A stretch of DNA of 64,000 nucleotides, from positions 310,001-374,000 of the forward strand of contig CAWBLP010000018.1 of assembly GCA_963789495.1 (NCBI GenBank). The letters run 5' to 3'. Position 1 is the stretch's first letter; every line of letters begins with the position of its first letter. This DNA comes from CAWBLP01 sp963789495. GTDB taxonomy: Bacteria > Pseudomonadota > Alphaproteobacteria > Acetobacterales > Acetobacteraceae. A program made the translations under genes and the position numbers. Below, piece after piece: positions 15,789 to 24,859 of this stretch. The notes under the pieces are model-generated. The model was not told the DNA's origin. It did no database searches and worked only from the letters and a program-made list of their open reading frames with translations.

Positions 15789-18700
15789 ACCAACCGTTCC
15801 GCACCCAATCCGGCGGACGCATTCGCCGCGACCGGCCGATCGGGTTCCGCTTCGACGGGCGGCCGCTGACGGGCTACGAAGGCGACACGCTCGCCTCGGC
15901 GCTGCTGGCGAACGACGTGCACCTGGTCGGGCGCTCGTTCAAATACCACCGTCCGCGCGGCATCCTCTCCGCCGGCGCCGAGGAACCCAACGCACTCGTC
16001 ACCATCAACCGCGGCGGCGGGCGCATCACGCCGAACCTGCGCGCCACGCAGGTGGAACTGTACGACGGCCTGCAGGCGCGTAGCCAGAACCGGTTTCCGT
16101 CGCTGGCATTCGACATCGGTGCCGTGGCCGACGCGATGTCGCCGCTGTTGGGTGCGGGATTCTACTACAAGACCTTCATGTGGCCGCGCGCGTTCTGGGC
16201 GAGGCTGTACGAACCCGCGCTCCGCGCCGCGGCCGGACTGGGACGCGCGCCGACACAGCCCGATCCGGATCGCTATCTGCATCGCCACGCGCATTGCGAT
16301 GTATTGGTGATTGGCGCCGGCCCTGCCGGATTGGCCGCGGCACTGGCCGCCTCCGCAACCGGTGGGCGCGTCATCCTGTGCGACGAGCAGGCGGAATTCG
16401 GCGGTTCATTGCTGGCGGAAACCACCACCACGATCGACGACACACCCGCCGCGAACTGGCTGACCGCCACGCTCGCCACGCTCCTCGCCGGCGACGTGAC
16501 ACTGCTGCCGCGCACCACCGCCTTCGGCTGGTTTCCCGACAACCTGATCGGCCTCGCGGAACGCGTCACCGACCATCTCGCCATGCCCGACGCACGCCTG
16601 CCGCGCGAACGCCTCTGGCAGGTGCGCGCCCGCGAAGTGGTGATCGCCACCGGTGCGATCGAGCGCCCGTTGGTGTTCCCGCACAACGATCGTCCCGGCG
16701 TGATGCTGGCCGACGCCGCCCGGATCTACCTGTCCCGCTACGGCGTGAAATTGGGCGCGCACGCGGTGATCGCGACGCGGGATGACAGCGCCTATCGCAC
16801 AGCGCTCACATTGCATGCAGCCGGTGTCAGCATCGCTGCGATCGCCGATACGCGGCCCGAGGCCGAGGGTCCGCTGCACGAGGCGGTACGCGACGCCGAC
16901 ATCGTCGTGCACCCGGGCAGCACGATCGTCGGCACGTCCGGCCGCATGCGGGTGCGCGAGGTGCATCTGTCCGGCCGACCGACACCGATCCCCTGCGACA
17001 CGGTGCTGATGTGTGGCGGCTGGACGCCGTCGGTGCATCTGTTCTCGCAATCCCGCGGCAGGCTGCGATTCGACCCGGCGCTCGGCGCGTTCCTGCCTGG
17101 CCAATCCGCCGCCAACGAACGATCCGCCGGCGGATGCGCGGGCGTGTTCGACTTGACCGCGTGTCTCAACGCCGGCTACGCGGCCGGAGAAGATGCCGCA
17201 CGCGCCGGCGCCGGCGGGGGGACGCAACGCTCTTCGCCCGTCATGGCCGGGCCTGACCCCGCCATCTACCCCGGAACGATCGGGACGCTTGCAGCGCGAC
17301 CGCCCGCACGAGCGGGGGCAGATGGCCGGGTCAGGCCCGGCCATGACGAGGTGGTACGTGACGGGCACGGGCGTGACGGGCTCGGGCGTGACGGGCACGG
17401 ACGTGACGGGCACGCACCTGACGAGGTGGGACAGGACGGGCACGCTCGTGACGGGGCGGAACACAACGACGTGGAACATGGTGGGGGCGACGACGACAGC
17501 ACACCGCCGCATCCGAAGGCCTTCGTCGATCTGCAGAACGACGTCACCACCAAGGACCTGCATATCGCTGCACGCGAAGGCTTCCGCGCGATCGAGCATG
17601 TGAAGCGCTACACCACCACCGGCATGGCGACCGACCAGGGCAAGACCTCCAACATCAATGCCCTCTCCGTCATCGCGCAGCTCGTGGCGCGACCAGTCCC
17701 CGCAGTGGGACACACCAGCTTTCGCATGCCCTATACGCCGGTCACCTTCGGCGCCTTCGCCGGTGCCGCACGCGGCGCGATGTTCGAACCGCAACGCGAC
17801 GCACCGCTGCACGCCTGGGCGGAACGCCATGGCGCGGTGTTCGAGAATGTCGGAACCTGGCGACGAGCACGCTGCTTTCCGCGGGGTGAAGAGTCAATTG
17901 CGCAGGCGGTGACACGCGAATGTCGCGCCGTGCGTACATCACTCGGCATTCTGGATGCCGGAACGCTCGGCAAAATCGAAGTGGTCGGCCCGGATGCCGC
18001 GGTGTTTCTCGACCGCATGTACACCGGAAACATCGCAACACTGGCACCGGGTCGCTGCCGCTACGGGCTGTTGCTGCGCGAGACCGGATTCGTGTTCGAT
18101 GATGGTGTGGTCGCGCGATTGGCGCATGATCGGTTCCATATCACCACCACGACCGGTGGCGCCGCCGCGGTGCTGCACCACATGGAAGACTATCTGCAGA
18201 CCGAATTTTCCAGCCTGCGCGTCTGGCTTACCTCCGCCACCGAACATTGGGCGGTGATCGCACTGCAAGGCCCGCGTGCGCGCGACGTGCTGGCGCCGCT
18301 GACCACGGCCATAGACCTGGCGGCCATGCCGCCGCTGAGCGTGCGCGAAGGCCGCATCTGCGGTGTCGCGGCGCGCCTGTTCAGCGTCAGCTTCACCGGC
18401 GAACCAGGGTTCGAGATCAACGTGCCAGCACAGCATGCCGCGCAGGTATGGGACGTAATAATGGCAGCCGGCGAACCGGTCGGCATCACGCCGTACGGCA
18501 CCGACGCGATGCATGTGCTGCGCGCCGAAATGGGCTTCATCATCGTCGGACAGGAGACCGACGGCACGGTTGCTCCGCACGACCTCGGCATGAGCTGGGC
18601 GGTCAGCAGCACGAAACGCGATTTCGTCGGCCGGCGTTCCCTGACCCTGCCCGACATGCTGCGCGGCGACCGCAAGCACCTGGTAGGGCTGCTCACCCGG

Positions 18701-19570
18701 GATCCCGCGACGGTGCTGGAAGAAGGCGCACAGCTGGTGGCGGACGCGCAGGCGCCGATGCCAATACCCAGCCTGGGACATGTCACCTCGGCGTATTGGA
18801 GCGAGACACTGCAACGCTCCATCGCGCTGGCGCTGGTGGAAGGCGGGCGCGCGCGCATTGGACAGACGCTGCACGTACCGATGCCACGGGGCCCGGTGCC
18901 ACGCGGCGCCATCGCGGTAACTGTAACGAAACCCACGTTCCGTGACGCCACAAAACTCGCCCCTCCCTCCCCCCTCGCGCGGCAGCGTCGGGGCGGGGGT
19001 TCGGCTGGCAGCCCGCGTCCGGAACTCTCGCCACCTCCTCCCTCCCTCCGCACGGCGGAAAATTCGTCCCCCTCCACCATCGTCGAACTCCCCGCCGTCA
19101 CCCGCCTGTCGATCCGCGCCGACACCCAGGCCGCCTCGGCAATCGGCCCGGCGCTGGGCGTGCTGCTCGGCACCGCGCCTTGTCGTTCCACCACCGGACG
19201 CGATCGCGCCTCGCTATGGCTTGGTCCCGACGAGTGGCTGGTGTTCGCGCCGCCCGAGGACACCGACCTCGCGCCACGCGTCCGCACCACACTGGGCGAT
19301 ATCCCGGCCAGCATCGTCGACGTCTCCAGCCGCACCGTCAGCCTGCAATTCGCAGCCTCGCACGCCGCCATCTGCCTGAACGCGTTCTGCGCCCTGGACC
19401 TCGACATCCGCGCCTTCCCGGTCGGCATGTGCACGCGCACGCTGCTCGGAAAAGCCGAGATCGTGCTGTGGCGCATCGAACCCGACGCCTTCCATATCGA
19501 GGTCGCACGATCCTTCGCACCCTATGTGCGGCAATGCCTAGACGCGGCGGAGCTCGAATTCCGCGCCTGA
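15785..19570 (+). CDS. soxA: Sarcosine oxidase alpha-gamma fusion with in-frame repeat insertions
   Basis: One open frame of 1261 codons. Residues ~20-105 are the Fer2_4-like N-terminal domain (FKYHRPRGILSAGAEEPN). About 172 begins the NAD/FAD domain (VLVIGAGPAGLAAALAAS). About 576-1048 is the aminomethyltransferase-like folate domain, starting KAFVDLQNDVTTKDLHIA. About 1100-1261 is a complete SoxG (SLWLGPDEWLVFAP, FSVSF-type motifs). No stop separates alpha and gamma; normally these are two genes. Residues ~485-575 are foreign to the family: a palindromic repeat plus eight 5-residue repeats lie between the NAD and folate domains. A Pro/Ser/Arg-rich linker (1050-1098) joins alpha to gamma. 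Whether the fusion is processed is unknown. Confidence 0.88.
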   Translation: MNQPFRTQSGGRIRRDRPIGFRFDGRPLTGYEGDTLASALLANDVHLVGRSFKYHRPRGILSAGAEEPNALVTINRGGGRITPNLRATQVELYDGLQARSQNRFPSLAFDIGAVADAMSPLLGAGFYYKTFMWPRAFWARLYEPALRAAAGLGRAPTQPDPDRYLHRHAHCDVLVIGAGPAGLAAALAASATGGRVILCDEQAEFGGSLLAETTTTIDDTPAANWLTATLATLLAGDVTLLPRTTAFGWFPDNLIGLAERVTDHLAMPDARLPRERLWQVRAREVVIATGAIERPLVFPHNDRPGVMLADAARIYLSRYGVKLGAHAVIATRDDSAYRTALTLHAAGVSIAAIADTRPEAEGPLHEAVRDADIVVHPGSTIVGTSGRMRVREVHLSGRPTPIPCDTVLMCGGWTPSVHLFSQSRGRLRFDPALGAFLPGQSAANERSAGGCAGVFDLTACLNAGYAAGEDAARAGAGGGTQRSSPVMAGPDPAIYPGTIGTLAARPPARAGADGRVRPGHDEVVRDGHGRDGLGRDGHGRDGHAPDEVGQDGHARDGAEHNDVEHGGGDDDSTPPHPKAFVDLQNDVTTKDLHIAAREGFRAIEHVKRYTTTGMATDQGKTSNINALSVIAQLVARPVPAVGHTSFRMPYTPVTFGAFAGAARGAMFEPQRDAPLHAWAERHGAVFENVGTWRRARCFPRGEESIAQAVTRECRAVRTSLGILDAGTLGKIEVVGPDAAVFLDRMYTGNIATLAPGRCRYGLLLRETGFVFDDGVVARLAHDRFHITTTTGGAAAVLHHMEDYLQTEFSSLRVWLTSATEHWAVIALQGPRARDVLAPLTTAIDLAAMPPLSVREGRICGVAARLFSVSFTGEPGFEINVPAQHAAQVWDVIMAAGEPVGITPYGTDAMHVLRAEMGFIIVGQETDGTVAPHDLGMSWAVSSTKRDFVGRRSLTLPDMLRGDRKHLVGLLTRDPATVLEEGAQLVADAQAPMPIPSLGHVTSAYWSETLQRSIALALVEGGRARIGQTLHVPMPRGPVPRGAIAVTVTKPTFRDATKLAPPSPLARQRRGGGSAGSPRPELSPPPPSLRTAENSSPSTIVELPAVTRLSIRADTQAASAIGPALGVLLGTAPCRSTTGRDRASLWLGPDEWLVFAPPEDTDLAPRVRTTLGDIPASIVDVSSRTVSLQFAASHAAICLNAFCALDLDIRAFPVGMCTRTLLGKAEIVLWRIEPDAFHIEVARSFAPYVRQCLDAAELEFRA
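17239..17348 (+). repeat. Palindromic repeat inserted in frame within soxA
   Basis: Perfect 20-bp inverted arms, cgtcatggccgggcctgacc at 17239-17258 and its complement at 17329-17348, enclose a 70-bp loop. It is translated as VMAGPDPAIY...GRVRPGHDE, the hallmark translation of a palindromic repeat common between genes in alphaproteobacteria. Here it lies inside the soxA frame without a stop and without breaking the downstream frame. Confidence 0.85.
17358..17477 (+). repeat. Eight 15-bp tandem repeats in soxA
   Basis: Units of 15 bp, first gtgacgggcacgggc, then gtgacgggctcgggc, gtgacgggcacggac and gtgacgggcacgcac, followed by four diverged units. Because 15 is a multiple of three, the frame is kept and the protein gains five-residue repeats DGHGR, DGLGR, DGHGR, DGHAP, DEVGQ, DGHAR, DGAEH, NDVEH. 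They lie directly after the palindromic insertion. Confidence 0.85.
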
Positions 19571-19812
19571 TCCCGCGGGCCACGCCCCGGATGGCGCGCA
19601 GCAGGTATCGGGGCTGTTGAGGCTGTGAATTGATCGGCTGGCGTCTGTTCGGCGTACGCAATTGATTTTCCGCCGTCGCCACCCGGCCGGTTGGAGGCAA
19701 TTCCATTTCGGCACCAGCGCGGATCTGTCGCACAGACCAGCGCCCGGCTTACCAAGCCCCGCCGCCACGTGTAGCGTTGCCGCAGTCCTGCAAGAAGGCT
19801 GGGGGAACGAGC

Positions 19813-20910
19813 GTGAAAATCACCAAGATCCAGACCGACATCCTGCGTATCCCGGAAGACGACCCACTGGCCGACATGCCGGAGGAAGCCGGCCGGCTGC
19901 GCCCCGTCGTCATCCTGCGCATGCAGACCGATGCCGGCATCGAGGGCATCGGCCTCACCTTCTACGGCGGCGCGATGACCGGCTCGCTGCGCATGGCGGT
20001 GGACGAACTCGGCGCGCTGACGGTGGGCGAGGACCCGCTGCGCATCGAGGCGATCATCCGCAAGCTGCGCCTCGCCGCGGGGGATTCCGCCGGCCCGGCC
20101 GGCATCTTCACCCTCGCCTTGTCGGCGATCGACGTCGCATTGTGGGACATCAAGGGCAAGGCCCTGAACCAGCCGCTGTGGCAACTGCTCGGCGGCCTGC
20201 GTGACCGGGTGGCCACCTACGCCTCCGGCTCGCTGCGCCGCGGCCTGACCGACGACCAGGCGGCCCGCGCCGCCCGCACGCTGGTCGACAAGGGCTTCGT
20301 CGAGATGAAGACGCAGATGGCGCTGCCCGGCAATCCGTCACCCGCCGAGGAAGTACGCCGCGTGCGCGTGGTGCGGGAAGCGATCGGCCCCGACATCAAA
20401 CTGATGTGCGACATCAACCAGCGCTGGCGGGTCGAGCAGGCGATCGATATCGGCAAGCGCTGCGAGGATGTCGGCCTGTTCTGGCTGGAGGACGTCACCA
20501 CCTGCGACGACTACCAGGGCCTGGCGCGGGTGAACCAGGCGCTGACCACGCCGATCGCCGGCGGCGAATACCTGTGGGGCATCGCGCCGTTCCGCCAGAT
20601 GATCGAGGCGCGCTCGGTCGACTACATCATGATCGACCTGTGCCGCGTCGGGGGCGTGACGCAGTGGATGAAGGTCGCCGGCATGGCGGAGGCGTTCAAC
20701 CTGCCGGTGGTCAGCCACGTGATGCCGGAGATGCATCTGCACCTGGTCGCCGCGGTGCCGAACGGGCTGACGGTGGAATACATGCCCTGGATGCTGAAGC
20801 TGTACCAGGAGACGCCGGCAATCGAGAAGGGCCAGTTGGTGCTGCCGACCAAACCGGGGCTTGGGCTGGTATTCGACGAGAAGGCGGTCGCGGCGTATCG
20901 GGTGGGGTGA
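19813..20910 (+). CDS. Mandelate racemase/muconate lactonizing enzyme family protein
   Basis: Enolase-superfamily enzyme, about 365 residues. The GTG start at 19813 is preferred over the ATG at 19777, because a GGGGGA Shine-Dalgarno lies just upstream and the protein then starts with the family's KITKIQTDI beta strand. Metal ligands are visible: Asp in LMCDINQRW, Glu in WLEDV, Glu in AGGEYLW. The general acid/base side has Lys in VEMKTQ and His in VVSHVMPEMH. Such enzymes dehydrate or racemise sugar acids or aromatic hydroxy acids; the substrate cannot be told from sequence. Its neighbours are the sarcosine oxidase genes upstream. Confidence 0.85.
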   Translation: MKITKIQTDILRIPEDDPLADMPEEAGRLRPVVILRMQTDAGIEGIGLTFYGGAMTGSLRMAVDELGALTVGEDPLRIEAIIRKLRLAAGDSAGPAGIFTLALSAIDVALWDIKGKALNQPLWQLLGGLRDRVATYASGSLRRGLTDDQAARAARTLVDKGFVEMKTQMALPGNPSPAEEVRRVRVVREAIGPDIKLMCDINQRWRVEQAIDIGKRCEDVGLFWLEDVTTCDDYQGLARVNQALTTPIAGGEYLWGIAPFRQMIEARSVDYIMIDLCRVGGVTQWMKVAGMAEAFNLPVVSHVMPEMHLHLVAAVPNGLTVEYMPWMLKLYQETPAIEKGQLVLPTKPGLGLVFDEKAVAAYRVG

Positions 20911-20914
20911 AGTC

Positions 20915-21265
20915 TCAGCGGATCATGGCCAGCGCCGCCAGCCCGGCGGCGTACGCCGTGATCAGCGCAGTGATCACGCCCCACATGTAGGTCTTGTTCG
21001 GCTTCTCGGCGAGCCCGCTGCGCATTTCGCCCCGCAGCTCGCTGATCTCCGCCTTCACCTCGCCCCGCAGATCAGCCAGTTCGGCCTTCGTCGCCAGTGT
21101 CGGCAGAACCGCCGCTATCGTCGCATCCATGCGCACGATCATCGGTTCCAGCCGCCCGAGGGTGGCCTTCACGTCGCGCATATCCTCTTCCAGCCGGGCC
21201 ACGCGAGCTTCCATCGGTGGATCGTAGGCGCCGGGCCCGGGCCGTTCAACCGGGATGTCAGGCAT
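20915..21265 (-). CDS. Coiled-coil protein with C-terminal membrane anchor
   Basis: 116 residues from the ATG at 21265. Residues ~18-95 form a heptad-like coiled coil (ARVARLEEDMRDVKATLGRL, then ELADLRGEVKAEISELRGEM). Residues ~97-115 form one membrane segment (MWGVITALITAYAAGLAAL). The shape resembles small XhlA/DUF1640-like tail-anchored proteins, but I do not assign a family. The start overlaps the FkbM stop by 8 bp, so it was probably translationally coupled to that gene before the MITE insertion. Confidence 0.65.
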   Translation of the reverse strand: MPDIPVERPGPGAYDPPMEARVARLEEDMRDVKATLGRLEPMIVRMDATIAAVLPTLATKAELADLRGEVKAEISELRGEMRSGLAEKPNKTYMWGVITALITAYAAGLAALAMIR

Positions 21266-22273
21266 CCGGCGGGAGGGCCAGGTCCGAGAATGCAACTGCA
21301 TGCACGAACCCATATTGCGGCGTGGCCACCCGTGGCACCGGCTTCGCGCTCAGCAGATAATGCCGCAGGAAATCCATCCGCTCGGATGGCCCGATGCTGC
21401 ACCAGCCTCCGTCTGAGTACACATGCATGTAGCGATACACCGACAGCACCTCGGCCGCCTGAATCGTGCAGCGCAGCCGCAGCAGCGCGGTCCGGTACGC
21501 GTCCTCCCCCGACACCAGGTTGAACGGATGAAACGACACATGCAGCCAGGGTTTTTGCTCCGCCAGCACCGCGGCAATCGCTGGCAACACCAGGTATTCG
21601 GCGCCCTCTATGTCCATCTTGATCAGCGTCTGCCGATCGACACCGATCTCCTGCAGCACCGCGGCCGCATCGCGCAGCGGCACCACCGCATCCTGCCGCG
21701 CGCTGACGATGCCATCGCGCTCGATGTCGCGAAAGATCGAGGAGCCGGAATCCGCCATCCCCTTCGCATAGCAGGCTGCTGAAAAAGGATTTTCGGGGCC
21801 CGGCCTCGCAACGATAACTCGCGAAATCGATGCTGAGCGCAAGATTGATTCGCGGCGACCGCTGCCGCGATTCTTTTCGTTCATTCGTTGCGGAGTTGCT
21901 GGACTTTTTCAGCAGCCTGATAGAGCGGAAAACTGTCGTCGCGATCGCCGACGCCATGGCGGAACAGGCGGATCCGCGTGGCCAGGTCCGGATTCTCCGC
22001 CACGTTCCGCGCCAGCAGTTCATGATTGGTCGGGCTCGGCTCGAAGGCGAACACCTCCGCCCCCCAGCTCGCCGCATACAAGGCGGTGAAGCCGATATAG
22101 GCACCGAAATCCACCATGCGCGCACAGCGCGGCAATACCGCGTCGAAGAAGCGCAGCGTGCCCTCCTCGAAACCGCTGCAGAACTCGCGCGCCGCCGCCT
22201 GTGCCATCGGATGACGGATGATGCGAAACCCGCGCCCGTTCCGGTCCACACGCGAGACCGGCGGATCGGTCAT
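21258..22273 (-). pseudogene. FkbM-family methyltransferase, disrupted by a MITE
   Basis: SAM-dependent methyltransferase. The N-terminal part (22273 to ~21924) has the SAM motif ARMVDFGAYIGFTALYAA and FAFEPSPTNHELLARNV. The C-terminal part (21767 to 21258) has IKMDIEGAEYLVLPAIAAVL, the FkbM signature. Between them lie a 148-bp element and a 4-bp duplication. Removing 152 bp joins DSFPLY to AKGMADSGSSIF in a continuous frame of ~287 residues. The insertion shifts the frame (152 is not a multiple of three), so the full product is not made. Family members often methylate sugars or secreted polymers. Confidence 0.88.
21772..21919. mobile_element. MITE, 148 bp, 16-bp perfect inverted ends, ATAG duplication
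   Basis: Left end caggctgctgaaaaag (21772-21787) is the exact complement of ctttttcagcagcctg (21904-21919). The 4-bp sequence atag flanks both sides (21768-21771 and 21920-21923), so it moved by cut-and-paste transposition. It is too small to encode a transposase. The termini resemble those of IS1182/IS4-type elements (CTGCTGAAAAAG), which would have supplied the transposase in trans. No full parent element is in the window. Confidence 0.85.
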
Positions 22274-22433
22274 GCCCTCCACAGGTGCCCCCATCACAAT
22301 GACTGCGGACGATGGTAGGCAGCGCCGGGTTAAGACTATCTTGACGCCCGGCAGGCGCAGGCGCCGGATCCGGGCCGCGCCGCTGGCCGCGGAGCGAACG
22401 GCAGCGACACCGCCAGGTGTGGACGGCATGCGC

Positions 22434-22835
22434 TTACCTGCGCTGTACCAGCTCCACCATGATGCCTTCCGACCCACGAATGAATGCGAGGCGTGAGCCA
22501 GGCTGGCGGGTCAGCGGACCGATCGCGATGTCCGCACCCTTCTGCCGCAGCTCCTCGCAGGCCGCATCGACATCGTCCACCGTCAGTCCGATATGCTCCA
22601 GCCCGTAATAGGGGAATTGCGGCGCGGGCTTGGTCGGGTCGTCGGGATGGGTCGGCGCGATCAGCACGGTCTGTCCGCCCAGTTGCATGACCACCCGCAT
22701 TTTCCCGGGGTACAGCGTGCCGGGCGGGTAGACGTCACGCTTCGCTTCCGCACCGAACATGGTCTCGAAAAAGCGCGCGGTCGCATCCGGATCGGGGCTG
22801 CGGAGATGCACGTGATCGTAGCGGTAGGTGCGCAT
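22434..22835 (-). CDS. VOC/glyoxalase-family protein
   Basis: 133 residues from the ATG at 22835 (MRTYRYDHVHLRSPDPDAT); the frame continues upstream but without family similarity. It has two beta-alpha-beta-beta-beta modules of the vicinal oxygen chelate fold, with candidate metal ligands His in YDHVHLRS, His in LEHIGLTVDDVD and Glu in GIMVELVQ. Relatives include lactoylglutathione lyases, methylmalonyl-CoA epimerases and ring-cleavage dioxygenases. It lies 11 bp after the MBL-fold gene at the end of a catabolic run, which suggests a step in that pathway. Confidence 0.82.
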   Translation of the reverse strand: MRTYRYDHVHLRSPDPDATARFFETMFGAEAKRDVYPPGTLYPGKMRVVMQLGGQTVLIAPTHPDDPTKPAPQFPYYGLEHIGLTVDDVDAACEELRQKGADIAIGPLTRQPGSRLAFIRGSEGIMVELVQRR

Positions 22836-22846
22836 GGCATTGGCCC

Positions 22847-23716
22847 TCAGCGAATGAAGCTGTAGCGGAACCGATCGCCATCCGCGGTGACGCGACCGAC
22901 CGTCGGGTTGGGGAAGTGTATCGGCAGGACCAGCGTGGACGTATCGGCCACCTCGCCCAGGAAGCGGCGACGGGATGCGGCGGCCTGCTTGGCGTCCCAG
23001 TCGAAGATGGTGGACCAGTCGGGTTCGCGACATTGCAGCGCGTGATGCATCATGTCGCCCGTCACCACGGCGCGCTGCCCGCCCGATTTGATGTTGACGC
23101 AGCAATGACACGGCGAGTGGCCGGGCGTCGGCGTCAGCCACACCATGTCGTCCAGCATGTAGTCGTCATCGACCAGCAGCGCCTGGCCGGCCTGGACCAC
23201 CGGCTCGCAGTTGAAGCGCCAGACATTGCCAGGCGGGTTGTCGCCCCGCTTCGTCGCTTCCTCCCACGCCGCATATTCGCGTTTGTGGAACACGTATTTG
23301 GCCTTGGGGAAGGTCGGCACCCAGCGCCCACCACGCAGCACCGTGTTCCAGCCGCAATGGTCGATATGCAGATGGGTGCAGAACACGTAGTCGATATCTT
23401 CGAACTTCAGGCCCGCCGCGCGGAACCCGTCGAGCCAGGGCTGCTTGGGGAAATCCATCGGTGCCGGATAGCCCTTGTCCTCGCCGGTGCAGGTATCCAC
23501 CAGCATCGTGTGATGCGGCGTGCGCACCACGAAGGTCTGGTAGGTGATCACCATCCGGTCCGATGCCGGATCGTACACCACCGGATCCAGTTCCGCGAGA
23601 TGGCGCTTGCCAAGTTCCGCATCATAGGCGGGGAACATGTCCTGCGGCCGGCGCCACGGACCATCGCGCTCGATAATGCTGGTGATGGTGACGTCGCCGA
23701 TCTTCAAAGACTGCAT
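22847..23716 (-). CDS. MBL-fold metallo-hydrolase
   Basis: 289 residues of the metallo-beta-lactamase fold. The zinc motif HLHIDHCGW is at 115-123, with further ligands in TPGHSPCHC (~200) and TGDMMHH. Relatives include lactonases and thioesterase-like hydrolases. It sits 33 bp after the amidohydrolase and 11 bp before the VOC protein, in a run of same-strand catabolic genes. No signal peptide, so cytoplasmic. A lactone or thioester hydrolysis step is plausible but not shown. Confidence 0.85.
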   Translation of the reverse strand: MQSLKIGDVTITSIIERDGPWRRPQDMFPAYDAELGKRHLAELDPVVYDPASDRMVITYQTFVVRTPHHTMLVDTCTGEDKGYPAPMDFPKQPWLDGFRAAGLKFEDIDYVFCTHLHIDHCGWNTVLRGGRWVPTFPKAKYVFHKREYAAWEEATKRGDNPPGNVWRFNCEPVVQAGQALLVDDDYMLDDMVWLTPTPGHSPCHCCVNIKSGGQRAVVTGDMMHHALQCREPDWSTIFDWDAKQAAASRRRFLGEVADTSTLVLPIHFPNPTVGRVTADGDRFRYSFIR

Positions 23717-23749
23717 GCTGGCTTCACTCCGATTGAAGGCGTCCTATCG

Positions 23750-24793
23750 TCACAGGTCCAGCCGATAGAACCGCGCCGCGGTGCCGCTGAACAGATCGGA
23801 CTTTTCCGCGGCGCTGGCACCGCGGGCGAGGATCTTGCAGGCGTTCCAGAACGGCGCGTAGGCGTAGGATCCCTTGTCCACCGGGAAGTTGCTCTCGAAC
23901 ATGCAGCGCGCCGCGCCGAACGCTTCGATGCAGGTCTCCACATAGGGTTTCCAGGCAGCGGCGAGCGTTTCCGAGGACGGCGGATCGGCTTTCTCGTGGA
24001 AGTCGAAACCGTTGATGCGCATGGCCATGCCGCCGAGTTTGACGACGACATTGGGGCATTGCGCCAACGCGCGGATGGATTGCGACCAGGTGGCGAAGAC
24101 CTCGTCGCGTTTGCCGGCGTAGACGCCGATGCCGAGCGGTCCACCGACATGGTTGAGGCAGATTTGCGTGCCGGGAAAGGCCTGTGCCAGGGCGGTGACA
24201 TCGGGAATTTGCGGATGGTACAGCCAGGCGTCGAAACTCAGATTGAGCGGTGCCAGGGCCGCGAACCCGGCGCGAAAATCTGGGTCGGCCATCAGTCCTG
24301 GCGGTGGCGCATAGGCCGGGTTCATCAGCGTGGCATCGCCATCCCAGGCGGTGATGTGGCGGATGCCGCGAAACCGTCCGCCGCCGGCGCGGATGTGGGC
24401 TTCCAGTACCTCGCGCACCGCGCCGCCCAGGCGCAGATCGGCGTGGCCGACAATCCCTGCACAGATCTTCGTCTTGCCGTAGCCGCCGGATGCGCTCATG
24501 GCGGCGACACCGTTGACGAACTCCGTCTCGCCGACCGGCTTCATCGCTTCCGGACCATCGGCGCGATGCATGGAACGACATTGCACAAACACCGTCGCGA
24601 CGATGTTGTGCCCGCTATTGGTATCGGCCAGCAGGTCGTCGAGCATGTAGCGCCAGCCCGGCCGGTCCCACAGATGGTGGTGCGGATCGACGATCGGCAG
24701 TGCCGGCTCCAGGACCGGCTCCGTGCGGCGTGCCAGCCAGTCGTCACGTACCGCGAGATAGGGACTGTGCGCGGGCTGCGTTGTCGTGCTCAT
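23750..24793 (-). CDS. Amidohydrolase (Amidohydro_2) family protein
   Basis: 347 residues, metal-dependent TIM-barrel hydrolase of the ACMS decarboxylase/2-pyrone-4,6-dicarbonate lactonase type. The first strand carries VDPHHHLWDRPGW (about residue 35). Further marks are ICLNHVGGPLG (about 210) and MFESNFPVDKGSYAY near the C-terminus, where the metal-binding Asp region lies. Such enzymes hydrolyse lactones or decarboxylate ring-cleavage products, which fits a degradative cluster. It is the third gene from the 3' end of the run. Confidence 0.85.
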   Translation of the reverse strand: MSTTTQPAHSPYLAVRDDWLARRTEPVLEPALPIVDPHHHLWDRPGWRYMLDDLLADTNSGHNIVATVFVQCRSMHRADGPEAMKPVGETEFVNGVAAMSASGGYGKTKICAGIVGHADLRLGGAVREVLEAHIRAGGGRFRGIRHITAWDGDATLMNPAYAPPPGLMADPDFRAGFAALAPLNLSFDAWLYHPQIPDVTALAQAFPGTQICLNHVGGPLGIGVYAGKRDEVFATWSQSIRALAQCPNVVVKLGGMAMRINGFDFHEKADPPSSETLAAAWKPYVETCIEAFGAARCMFESNFPVDKGSYAYAPFWNACKILARGASAAEKSDLFSGTAARFYRLDL

Positions 24794-24859
24794 GACCGGT
24801 TCCCCCCAGTTGCGGAGGGCATGCTAGACCGGAACCGCGTCGCTGCGAATCCCGCCGCG

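Noticed and set aside
17358..17477. CRISPR-like interpretation of the 15-bp repeats in soxA
   Set aside because: Units are contiguous without spacers and keep the reading frame; a coding minisatellite.
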